Assembly (NCBI GenBank): GCA_002335425.1
Contig: DDCB01000007.1
Coordinates: forward strand, 1 to 8,073
Length of the DNA stretch: 8,073 nt
Direction: 5' to 3'
DNA from: Chthonomonas sp. UBA2017
Lineage (GTDB): Bacteria; Armatimonadota; Fimbriimonadia; Fimbriimonadales; Fimbriimonadaceae
Part shown: positions 1-5,862 of the stretch, piece by piece
Layout of the letters: each line of letters begins with the position of its first letter
How positions within the stretch are numbered: the stretch's first letter is position 1
Position numbers and translations under genes: made by a program
The notes under the pieces: generated by a model
The model's input: the letters and a program-made list of their open reading frames with translations, nothing else
Database searches by the model: none
Told to the model about the DNA's origin: nothing

Positions 1-644
1 TGGGGTGGGCGGGGACGCGCGCCCCGCGCCCTTCGGCGCGAGAGATGGCCGGGGCCGTCGCCGAGCGGGTCTTTGAGGCGGGCTGGGGGTTGGTGAGCGG
101 CGGGGCACGGGGGATCGATCAAATTCCCCGCCAAGTGATGGCGGGAGGTCCCTCCGCCAAGTCGGGGTCCCCTCGGGGCCGAGCCTCGGGCCGGCTTCTT
201 TCGGTCTTGCCCGAAGGCTTGGGCAATGGGGCTCTGGGGTCCTCCGCCCGGTTGGGGGCGCCTTCGGTGGGAGAAACCTTCTTGTCGGCGGCGGCTCCGG
301 CGGCCTGCTTCAGCACAGCCCAAGCGATGGCCCGCAACGCGCTGATCTATGCGGCCGGGCCCGCCACGATCGTCTTTCAGCCTCGATATCGGACGGGGGG
401 CACTTGGCATGGCGCGGTCGCGGCGTTGCGGCAACGCTGGGGGCGAGTCTGGCTTTGGGCTGGGGAGGCCGCCCACGCCGACCCGGAAGAGTCGCTGGCC
501 ATTTCTGCTCTGACCGCGCTTGGGGCAGAGCCGTTTGGGTGCATTGAGGAACTCTTGTCGTGGCTGGCGACGCCCGCCGAGGCGCTCGAGTGGACGGGTC
601 CAGGGTTTTGGGGTGTCCCGTCGGCTCTCGGTCGATCCGCCTGA
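1..644 (+). CDS. DprA-like DNA-processing/SLOG-domain protein, 5'-truncated by window edge
   Basis: The reading frame is open to the left edge (first whole codon at 3) and ends at TGA 642-644, giving 213 visible residues. An ATG at 45 exists, but the in-frame residues before it include GTR (residues 4-6), which matches the glycine-Thr/Ser-Arg motif at the start of the DprA Rossmann fold, so the gene begins outside the window. Next come SGGARGID (32-39), the DprA nucleotide-loop signature, then AMARNALIYAAG (108-119) and GGTWHGA (132-138). The last two are typical of the DprA-like subfamily carrying GGTW where classical DprA has a SGSLITA-type motif. Classical DprA loads RecA on incoming single-stranded DNA during natural transformation; whether this subfamily does so is uncertain. 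Between GID and the next core strand lies a Gly/Ser/Arg/Pro-rich stretch (about residues 41-63) that looks like a loop insertion. The next gene, tdh, is 66 bases downstream on the same strand and is functionally unrelated. Family assignment is fairly firm, exact role is not. Confidence 0.75.
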   Translation, partial: GWAGTRAPRPSAREMAGAVAERVFEAGWGLVSGGARGIDQIPRQVMAGGPSAKSGSPRGRASGRLLSVLPEGLGNGALGSSARLGAPSVGETFLSAAAPAACFSTAQAMARNALIYAAGPATIVFQPRYRTGGTWHGAVAALRQRWGRVWLWAGEAAHADPEESLAISALTALGAEPFGCIEELLSWLATPAEALEWTGPGFWGVPSALGRSA

Positions 645-662
645 GCCCCCAAAAGTGGGGGC
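645..662 (+). terminator. Perfect 7-bp GC hairpin just after the DprA-like stop
   Basis: The bases GCCCCCA and TGGGGGC form a perfect 7-bp stem around an AAAG loop, starting on the base after the stop codon of the upstream gene. No T-run follows, so it is not a textbook intrinsic terminator. It could still end or stabilise the 3' end of the DprA-like transcript and separate it from tdh. Confidence 0.4.
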
Positions 663-693
663 GTCCTCACCCAGTGCCGGACGTGCGGCGAGC

Positions 694-707
694 GGTAAGC
701 TGGGACC
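694..707 (+). promoter_or_regulatory. GGTAAGCTGGGACC element upstream of tdh (putative -10, TAAGCT)
   Basis: This 14-base element ends 3 bases before the GTG start of tdh. It matches, in 13 of 14 positions, the element directly abutting the ATG of the S9 peptidase gene on the opposite strand (5634-5647). It contains a TANNNT hexamer (TAAGCT, 696-701) ending 9 bases before the start codon. A -10 box here would give a very short or absent leader. No good -35 hexamer is visible about 17 bases upstream. GGGA within the element could alternatively act as a weak ribosome-binding site. The shared sequence is observed; the promoter role is inferred. Confidence 0.4.
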
Positions 708-710
708 TTC

Positions 711-1745
711 GTGAAAGCGATTGTCAAGACCGTAGCCGCTCCGGGACTCGAGTGGCTGGATGTTCCCGAGCCCGAATTGGGCCCGGGGCAAGTGCTCTTG
801 CGAGTCGAGCACGCCTCGATCTGTGGCACCGACCTCCACATCGAGCAGTGGGACCGCTGGGCGGCCGGTCGGATTCGGCCACCGCGCCGCATCGGGCACG
901 AGTTTTGTGGCACCGTTCTGGCGGTGGGGGATGGGGTCGAGACGCACCAGGTCGGCGACTTTGTCGCCAGTGAATCTCATATCGTCTGCGGGCACTGTCG
1001 CCAATGCCGAGAAGGCCAGGCCCATGTGTGCGTCAACACGGTGATTTTGGGCGTTGATGTCGATGGGGGATTCTCCCCTAGAGCGGTCGTGCCGGCCGCG
1101 AATGCTCGCCCGGTTCCGAGGTCGGTGCCCCAGGGCGTCGCGAGCATGTTGGATGCGCTCGGGAACGCGGTCCACACGGCGATGGCCGGGCCGCTCGCGG
1201 GTCAGACTGTTTTGATCACCGGGTTAGGCCCGATCGGCCTCTTTGCGGTCGCCATCTGCCGCGCGATGGGCGCAGAAAAGATCGTCGGGACCGAGATCAG
1301 CTCCTATCGAATCGCGATTGCCGAAGAGCTCGGGATAGACGCGGTCTTGAATCCACAAAAGGACGCCGTCGCGAGCGAGCTCGGGCGAATCGCTCCGGCG
1401 GGATTCGACGCCACCTTAGAGATGTCGGGACACCCCAGTTCGCTCGATCTGGCCCTCGATCACACCCGACCGGGCGGCCGAATCAGCTTGCTCGGGGTGT
1501 TTCCTGGGGCGATCCAAAACCTCGACCTGAACAAGGCGATCTTCAAAGGGATCGACCTTCAGGGCATCGCCGGGCGACGCCTGGATGAGACCTGGGATCA
1601 GATGACCGATCTGCTCACGGAGCGAGGATTGAACGTGCTACCGGTCATCACCCACCACTTTCCGGCGCCCGAATTCCCAGCGGCATTTGACATCCTTCGC
1701 CAGGGACAAGCTGGCAAAATCGTGCTGGATTTCGAGGGCGTCTAG
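711..1745 (+). CDS. tdh: L-threonine 3-dehydrogenase (zinc-dependent, NAD+)
   Basis: This complete 344-residue protein starts at GTG 711 and ends at TAG 1743-1745; the E. coli enzyme is about 341 residues and aligns almost without gaps. The enzyme oxidises L-threonine to 2-amino-3-oxobutyrate with NAD+, in the cytoplasm, as the first step of threonine breakdown to glycine and acetyl-CoA. It is a medium-chain dehydrogenase: catalytic zinc ligands Cys38, His63 and Glu64, with the CGTD.H motif (Cys38, Thr40, His43); four structural-zinc cysteines at 93, 96, 99 and 107; His90 as in E. coli; the GNAVHT motif (151-156); the Rossmann loop GLGPIG (171-176); and Glu195 at the end of the second strand, consistent with NAD rather than NADP. 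The C-terminal IFKGI, GR..ETW and AGKIVLDF motifs also fit TDH, separating it from sorbitol or alcohol dehydrogenases. The usual partner kbl is not adjacent. The start has no clear Shine-Dalgarno sequence but carries the 694-707 element. The stop overlaps that of the convergent TPR gene. Confidence 0.93.
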   Translation: MKAIVKTVAAPGLEWLDVPEPELGPGQVLLRVEHASICGTDLHIEQWDRWAAGRIRPPRRIGHEFCGTVLAVGDGVETHQVGDFVASESHIVCGHCRQCREGQAHVCVNTVILGVDVDGGFSPRAVVPAANARPVPRSVPQGVASMLDALGNAVHTAMAGPLAGQTVLITGLGPIGLFAVAICRAMGAEKIVGTEISSYRIAIAEELGIDAVLNPQKDAVASELGRIAPAGFDATLEMSGHPSSLDLALDHTRPGGRISLLGVFPGAIQNLDLNKAIFKGIDLQGIAGRRLDETWDQMTDLLTERGLNVLPVITHHFPAPEFPAAFDILRQGQAGKIVLDFEGV

Positions 1746-2659
1746 CCTGCGCGGCGCTGGGCTTCGACCTGGGCGATGGCGTGTTGCGGGTCGCTGGCGA
1801 GCGCGTTTTGAAACGCTTCGACGGCCTCCGCCTCTCGGTGGAGCCGCCGGAGCACGATCCCCCGATACGCCCAAGCGTCGGCGTATTGGCCGTTAATTTG
1901 TAGCGCGAGGTCCACCTGAGCCAGCGCCGAATCCAGGTGCTGGAGTTCCAGAAGGGCTTGGGCATAGCGAACCCGAATGTCGGCGTAATTCGGCGCGATC
2001 TCCAGAGCCCGGCCGTACTCTTGGGCCGCCTCCAGCCACATCTCCTTCTTCGCGTAGGTGTCGCCGATCTTAGCGTGGGCGTTGGCGTCTTGGGCGTCGT
2101 TGCTTTGGAGTGCTTCGAGGTTCGCGATCAACCGATCCGCCCGCCCCTGATAGTGGCAGTCGAGGGCAAAGAGGTAGCGCTCGCCGCCAAAGCTCGGTTC
2201 CAGGTCGACCGCGACTTGAATCCGGGCCAGCCCCCCTTCGACGTCCCCTTGCTCGTACATTAAGATGCCCTGGAGCAAAATCGCGGCCGCGTAGCGAGGA
2301 TTGATCTCCAGCGCACGATTCAGGGCGACTTCGGCCCCGCGCGGATCGCCCAGACCCCGACAAGCTTGCGCAAGCGCATAGAACAGATCGGGATAGGTCG
2401 GGTTCATCTCCATCGCCGAACGGAGATTGGTGGCAGCAGATGCGAACTGGTGAGCCCGCAAGGCGGCTTGCCCCAACTGGGCAAACGATTCGCCGGTGTA
2501 AAACCGGGCCAACTTGATGCTGGCCGGGTCGGAGCTTGTGTCGATCACTTCTCGAAATCCGTCAATCGCTTCTTCAAAGAGCCCGGCCTCATAGGCGCGA
2601 ATCGCGCGGTCATAGGCATCGTTTCGGCCGAATCGGAACCATTTGGCGACAAATCCCAT
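1742..2659 (-). CDS. Tetratricopeptide-repeat (TPR) protein
   Basis: A 305-residue protein made almost entirely of TPR helix pairs. The ATG at 2659 is chosen because GGAG lies 6 bases upstream and the TPR fold begins almost at once (residues 14-40, AYDRAIRAYEAGLFEEAIDG). The frame continues open upstream to 2968, but that stretch runs through the hairpin at 2744-2774 and into the next gene and has no TPR character. Further repeats are seen near residues 52-87, 90-120 (ALNRALEINPRYA, 112-124), 124-154, 192-223 (AAQEYGRALEIAPNYAD), 226-257 and 260-291 (AVEAFQNALASDP), with the W/Y-A/G-A-P consensus spacing of 34. No signal peptide or membrane segment is visible, so it is probably a cytoplasmic scaffold binding a partner protein; the partner cannot be named. 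It is the last gene of a minus-strand group and lies downstream of a terminator-like hairpin, so it probably has its own promoter. Its TAG stop overlaps that of tdh. Confidence 0.88.
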   Translation of the reverse strand: MGFVAKWFRFGRNDAYDRAIRAYEAGLFEEAIDGFREVIDTSSDPASIKLARFYTGESFAQLGQAALRAHQFASAATNLRSAMEMNPTYPDLFYALAQACRGLGDPRGAEVALNRALEINPRYAAAILLQGILMYEQGDVEGGLARIQVAVDLEPSFGGERYLFALDCHYQGRADRLIANLEALQSNDAQDANAHAKIGDTYAKKEMWLEAAQEYGRALEIAPNYADIRVRYAQALLELQHLDSALAQVDLALQINGQYADAWAYRGIVLRRLHREAEAVEAFQNALASDPQHAIAQVEAQRRAG

Positions 2660-2743
2660 CTCTTGCTCCGGGCTCGCGCGGAGCCCTCGGATATTGTCGG
2701 CAGGTTCGCTCGCCGACCTTGAGCCCTCACCCCACAAACAGCG

Positions 2744-2774
2744 CCGGGCCGAAGGGAACTTCCCTTCGGCCCGG
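2744..2774 (-). terminator. Strong hairpin terminator after the secreted-protein gene
   Basis: Two 15-base arms, CCGGGCCGAAGGGAA and its exact reverse complement, flank a single central C at 2759. In practice this gives a stem of about 14 bp with a 3-base loop. It lies 22 bases beyond the stop of the minus-strand secreted-protein gene (2797). Read on the minus strand, the stem is followed by CGCTGTTTGTGGG, a short and broken T-tract. It most likely ends that transcript and insulates the TPR gene start at 2659. Being a near-perfect inverted repeat, it could work in both directions, but no plus-strand gene ends here. Confidence 0.75.
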
Positions 2775-2796
2775 TTCGCCGGTCGAAACGAGATGC

Positions 2797-3507
2797 TTAG
2801 TTGATTCGTTCGAGCTTCACGACCATGTTGGCTGATTGACCCATCCCCGGCACGGGGGCGTTGGTGAGCTTGGCTTCGAGTCGAACCAGGCTGAAGTCGG
2901 TCGTGTCGAGCCAGACGGTGCCATCGGCTGAGGCCGGAGAGCTTCCTTCGGTCTCTTTGGTGTTCCACTTCACCTTGACCGTCTTGCGGGATCCGATTGT
3001 CTCGACGGCCAAGACTTCATAGGCAGCCGTGGCGGCGACCACTCCGGTCTTCTTGTCGGCGGGAATCTTGACTTCCCATCGGTCCCCGACCTTCTTCGGA
3101 GAATCCGGAATGACAAAGCCTTGCAGCGTGCTCAGTCGATAGCCGCCTTCATCGGCGTCCGAGCCTTCGATTAGTTGGACCAAACCGTTCGCCGCGTAAG
3201 TCGATTTGCTGACTTCCCCGGTGTCTGGAATGGCCTGCTCTTGGCCGCTGAAGGTCATCTTGGCGCTCGCTTGACTGTTTTCGATGACGAACGAGCCGTC
3301 GGAGCCCACCTTGACGACTTTCTCTTTGACGGTCGCGCTATAGTTGGCGGCCATTCCTTGGACGTCGAGGTCGACCGAGAGCTTGTAGCTCATCGTGTCG
3401 CCGACCTTGGGGGTTCGCTTCAAGCTGAACGAATCTTGGGCCCAGGCCGCTGACACCACCACGGCCAGCAATGCGACCGATCCTAAACTTCGAAGATAAT
3501 TTTTCAT
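2797..3507 (-). CDS. Small secreted protein of unrecognised function
   Basis: A 236-residue protein. The ATG at 3507 is chosen because it is followed at once by a classic Sec signal peptide: positive K2 and R6, hydrophobic core about residues 8-20, and AWA (21-23) just before Gln24 as a signal peptidase I site. The frame is open upstream to 3636, but that longer version would bury the signal peptide and overlap the end of the S9 gene. The mature part has no cysteine and alternates short charged and hydrophobic stretches typical of a beta-barrel or beta-sandwich fold. It has KVGDTMSYKL near residue 34 and KVGDRWEVKIP near 139, the second followed by a GTVWLD..DFSLVR segment (196-209). This pattern recalls secreted or periplasmic DUF6263/DUF3108-like proteins, a guess from general style. 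No clear Shine-Dalgarno sequence precedes the start; a TACAAT box 7 bases upstream suggests a leaderless mRNA. It lies 92 bases after the S9 gene and is followed by a strong hairpin. Confidence 0.85.
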   Translation of the reverse strand: MKNYLRSLGSVALLAVVVSAAWAQDSFSLKRTPKVGDTMSYKLSVDLDVQGMAANYSATVKEKVVKVGSDGSFVIENSQASAKMTFSGQEQAIPDTGEVSKSTYAANGLVQLIEGSDADEGGYRLSTLQGFVIPDSPKKVGDRWEVKIPADKKTGVVAATAAYEVLAVETIGSRKTVKVKWNTKETEGSSPASADGTVWLDTTDFSLVRLEAKLTNAPVPGMGQSANMVVKLERIN

Positions 3508-3514
3508 TGTCTTG

Positions 3515-3520
3515 ATTGTA
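3515..3520 (-). promoter_or_regulatory. TACAAT -10 box 7 bases before the ATG of the secreted-protein gene
   Basis: Read on the minus strand the sequence is TACAAT, CAAGACA, ATG, so a hexamer matching TATAAT at five of six positions ends 7 bases before the start codon at 3507. Transcription normally starts 6-8 bases after the -10 box, which would put the first base at or next to the A of ATG. This agrees with the lack of a Shine-Dalgarno sequence. The -35 region (about 3538-3543, AACCTG on the minus strand) is poor and overlaps the hairpin at 3531-3555. Confidence 0.5.
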
Positions 3521-3530
3521 CTTGCGTTGA

Positions 3531-3555
3531 CCTGGCTCAGGTTCCAGAGCCTAGG
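3531..3555 (-). other. Imperfect inverted repeat between the S9 gene and the secreted-protein gene
   Basis: CCTGGCTC at 3531-3538 pairs with GAGCCTAGG at 3547-3555, leaving one bulged base and an 8-base loop. It sits 44 bases past the S9 stop and 10 bases upstream of the TACAAT box. It may be the S9 terminator (there is no T-run), or an operator overlapping the -35 position of the downstream promoter. Neither can be decided from the sequence. Confidence 0.3.
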
Positions 3556-3599
3556 CCCTCCACTGAATACGGCCGACACGGGCGGGGGTTTCGTCCGAC

Positions 3600-5633
3600 C
3601 TAGCGAGTCTCCCCCTTGAGGTGTTTCCGCCACCAAGCGACGATCTCGCCGAGACGATGCAATCGCAAGTCTGGAGGCCCCGAGCGAGACATGCCGTGCG
3701 ATGTGCTCGCCGGATAACGAACGAACCGAGACTCGACCCCTTGGACCTGGAGAGCCGTGAAAACCTGCTCCGCTTGCTCAACGTTGCATCGCAAATCGCC
3801 GTCGCTGTGGATGATCAGGAGCGGCGTTTGAACCTGATCGAAGGTCGAAATGGGCGAGCTTTTCCACCGAGCTTCGATTCGATCCCAAGACCCGAATCCG
3901 GCTCCTGCCCAATAGGCGTCCGGGCTCCAAGGAAAGTCGCTGTTGCCCGATTCGCTGACCACATTGCTGACGCAACGGTCGGTGATGGCGGCTTTCCAGT
4001 CGTGGCAATGGCCGATCGCCCAGTTCGTCATATAGCCCCCATACGACCCGCCCATGATCCCCATCTGGCCCGGATGGATATACGGGCAGTGTTGCATCCA
4101 ACGAGTCACCGCCTGAATGTCTTCCCAATCCCGATCTCCCCAAGCTCCGCGTATGGCGTTGGCGAACGCCTCGCCGTACCCTTTCGATCCACGGGGATTG
4201 CTGAAGACGACTGCATAGCCTTCTGCCGCCAAGAGTTGGAATTCGTGAAAGAAATTCCAGCCATACGCCGCGTGGGGTCCGCCATGAATCTCAAGTACGG
4301 CGGGGTAGCGCTTGGGTTCTAGGTATCCCACAGGCTTCATCACCCAAGCATGGACCGAGGTGCCATCGGGAGTTTCGACCCAGAACTCCTCGGGCTCACT
4401 GAGGATGATCTCGTCGTGGAATGCCTGATTCCATCGAGTCAAAACTCGAGGTTCGAGTTGGCTCCCGCTGGTGCCGATGTCCAAGACCCCAACTTCGGCG
4501 AGTCGAGTCGCCGTCCCCCAAAGGCAGGCGAGGCGTTCTCCGTCTCGACTGAGGTTGCCGGCCGTGATCGTATGCTGCCCGGAGGTCAAAATTTCGACCC
4601 GGGCGCGGTCGAGCTGCACAAACCCGAGCTGGGTTTCTCCGTGCCACCCGACACTGACGTACAGCCCTTGGCTATCGGGGGTCCATTCCAACATCGCGAA
4701 GCCATAGGCGTCCTTCGTATCGCTCAGCCCCATCACCGCCAGGCAGTAGTCGTCTTGATCGCTCAGGCAACGGGGGGTGCCCCCTTCGCACGGGAGGATG
4801 TAAAGCCGGGTGTTGTGGACGGCGAAAGGATCGTCGGCCCCTTCGACTCCGAGATAGGCAATCCATCGGCCGTCTGGACTGACCTTGGGCTCGGCTCGCT
4901 CGCCTGCACCGAGACCTTCGAGCTTCCAGACTTGGCCATCTTCGATCTGGACCCGGACGAACTGATCGTTCGGCGCCTCTGCCCAGGGGAGCTGATTCAT
5001 GGTGTGGACAATGACGAGCTCGCGAGAATCGGGCATCCAGTCGAACCCGTACCATCCCACCGGACATTGGTCGTAGAGAACCTTGGTCTCGCCCGAAGCG
5101 ACGTTGATTAAGTAGACCTGGTGACGTTGCTGGTCAAAATAGCCATCGCCATCGAGCCGATAAAAGGCCGTCTCATGAATTCGAGGCGGGGTGCTGGCAT
5201 TCTCCTTTTTTCGCTCTTCGGCGGCGGCTTGAGTCCATTCTGGAGCGGTTTCGCGAAAGGTGGCGGCGATCCAGCGGCCGTCCGGAGACCATTTGAACGA
5301 GCCGAGCGACCCCTCTGGTAAATCCGTCAGCCGACGAGCCTCGCCTCCTGCGGTCGGAAGCAGATAGATTTGCGCTTTTTTCTCCTCGCGCCCGCTGATA
5401 AAGGCGATGAACTGGCCATCGGGAGACCAGCGGCCTCCTCCCGCTCCCTCGGTGCCATGGGTCCACTGTTGCGATCGCCCTTCGAGATCCACGGTAAAAA
5501 GCTGGCCGACCATCTTGTTCTTGATGATCTGCTTCTTGGAGTAAAGGATCTTGGTCCCGTCGGGGTGGATTTGAGGGTCACCGAGAAACTCAATGCGGAG
5601 GAGGTCGTCGGCGCGGATGGGTCGCTTGGGCAT
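3600..5633 (-). CDS. S9 family peptidase (prolyl oligopeptidase / acylaminoacyl-peptidase type)
   Basis: A complete 677-residue serine peptidase, ATG 5633 to TAG 3602-3600, of normal length for S9C/acylaminoacyl-type enzymes. The N-terminal two thirds (about residues 15-400) form a beta-propeller with seven PD40-like blade signatures: HPDGTKILYS (23), SPDGQFIAFIS (70), SPDGRWIAATF (116), MPDSRELVIV (200), SPDGRWIAYLG (252), TPDSQGLYVSV (318) and SRDGERLACLW (362). The C-terminal part (about 415-677) is an alpha/beta hydrolase. The catalytic triad is visible as Ser530 in GGSYGGY, Asp613 in HSDGDLRC and His646 in SHG; HGGP (450-453) is the usual oxyanion-side motif. There is no signal peptide, so it probably degrades short oligopeptides, or removes N-acylated residues, in the cytoplasm. 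Exact substrate preference cannot be read from sequence. The ATG is directly abutted by GGTAACCTGGGACC with no normal Shine-Dalgarno spacing. The gene diverges from the large secreted protein gene and may be followed in the same transcript by the secreted protein 92 bases on. Confidence 0.93.
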   Translation of the reverse strand: MPKRPIRADDLLRIEFLGDPQIHPDGTKILYSKKQIIKNKMVGQLFTVDLEGRSQQWTHGTEGAGGGRWSPDGQFIAFISGREEKKAQIYLLPTAGGEARRLTDLPEGSLGSFKWSPDGRWIAATFRETAPEWTQAAAEERKKENASTPPRIHETAFYRLDGDGYFDQQRHQVYLINVASGETKVLYDQCPVGWYGFDWMPDSRELVIVHTMNQLPWAEAPNDQFVRVQIEDGQVWKLEGLGAGERAEPKVSPDGRWIAYLGVEGADDPFAVHNTRLYILPCEGGTPRCLSDQDDYCLAVMGLSDTKDAYGFAMLEWTPDSQGLYVSVGWHGETQLGFVQLDRARVEILTSGQHTITAGNLSRDGERLACLWGTATRLAEVGVLDIGTSGSQLEPRVLTRWNQAFHDEIILSEPEEFWVETPDGTSVHAWVMKPVGYLEPKRYPAVLEIHGGPHAAYGWNFFHEFQLLAAEGYAVVFSNPRGSKGYGEAFANAIRGAWGDRDWEDIQAVTRWMQHCPYIHPGQMGIMGGSYGGYMTNWAIGHCHDWKAAITDRCVSNVVSESGNSDFPWSPDAYWAGAGFGSWDRIEARWKSSPISTFDQVQTPLLIIHSDGDLRCNVEQAEQVFTALQVQGVESRFVRYPASTSHGMSRSGPPDLRLHRLGEIVAWWRKHLKGETR

Positions 5634-5647
5634 GGTCCCAGGTTACC
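5634..5647 (-). promoter_or_regulatory. GGTAACCTGGGACC element abutting the S9 peptidase start (putative -10, TAACCT)
   Basis: On the minus strand this element touches the ATG at 5633. Its TANNNT hexamer (TAACCT, 5645-5640) ends 6 bases before the ATG, the spacing expected if transcription begins at the start codon itself. It differs in one base from the element before tdh (694-707). No convincing -35 hexamer is visible. A promoter giving a leaderless mRNA is the simplest reading; a regulator-binding site is an alternative. Confidence 0.45.
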
Positions 5648-5796
5648 TGGATGGCCTCAGGAGCCTAGCGCATCGAAGGGCGCCGGCAAAAAGTTCATGG
5701 GACCAGGTCGATTTTAGCTCGTATTTTTACTTGATTTGCGATCGCTGAACGCCATAGCTCCCCAATTTGGCGAAACTCGCGATTAAATGGGGACTG

Positions 5797-5802
5797 TAGT
5801 AT
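5797..5802 (+). promoter_or_regulatory. Weak candidate -10 (TAGTAT) for the large secreted protein gene
   Basis: The 229 bases between the divergent S9 gene and the gene at 5863 are visibly richer in A/T than the flanking genes, especially 5711-5737 and 5781-5810. TAGTAT at 5797-5802, preceded by TG, is the best -10 candidate and would give a leader of about 55 bases. No good -35 lies at 17 bases. Alternatives such as TTGATT at 5731-5736 lack a well-placed -10. Confidence 0.25.
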
Positions 5803-5848
5803 CCTGAATACGTGCGCCGCTTCCTGGTCCGCATGTTGCTGGGATATC

Positions 5849-5855
5849 GAGGAGA
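5849..5855 (+). promoter_or_regulatory. Strong ribosome-binding site (GAGGAGA) that fixes the start at 5863
   Basis: GAGGAGA at 5849-5855 has its GGAG core 8 bases before ATG 5863. It is the clearest Shine-Dalgarno sequence in the window and contrasts with the starts of tdh, the S9 gene and the small secreted protein gene. Confidence 0.8.
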
Positions 5856-5862
5856 AGAACTC

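Noticed and set aside
377..913. A minus-strand open frame across the DprA-like/tdh junction
   Set aside because: It crosses two well-supported plus-strand genes and has a low-complexity Ser/Pro/Arg-rich product.
2660..2968. N-terminal extension of the TPR gene on the minus strand
   Set aside because: The extra 103 codons run through the 2744-2774 terminator hairpin and into the secreted-protein coding region, and show no TPR or other recognisable pattern. The ATG at 2659 has a GGAG at good spacing.
3508..3636. N-terminal extension of the secreted-protein gene on the minus strand
   Set aside because: It would overlap the S9 gene end and place 43 residues before an obvious signal peptide. The ATG at 3507 with TACAAT upstream explains the start better.
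3621..4322. A 233-codon plus-strand open frame opposite the S9 catalytic domain
   Set aside because: It is antisense to conserved hydrolase motifs, with no ribosome-binding site or motif of its own; a shadow frame.
4350..5111. A 253-codon plus-strand open frame inside the S9 peptidase gene
   Set aside because: It is antisense to the propeller of an intact S9 enzyme with all catalytic residues in place, and its product has no recognisable fold or start signal.
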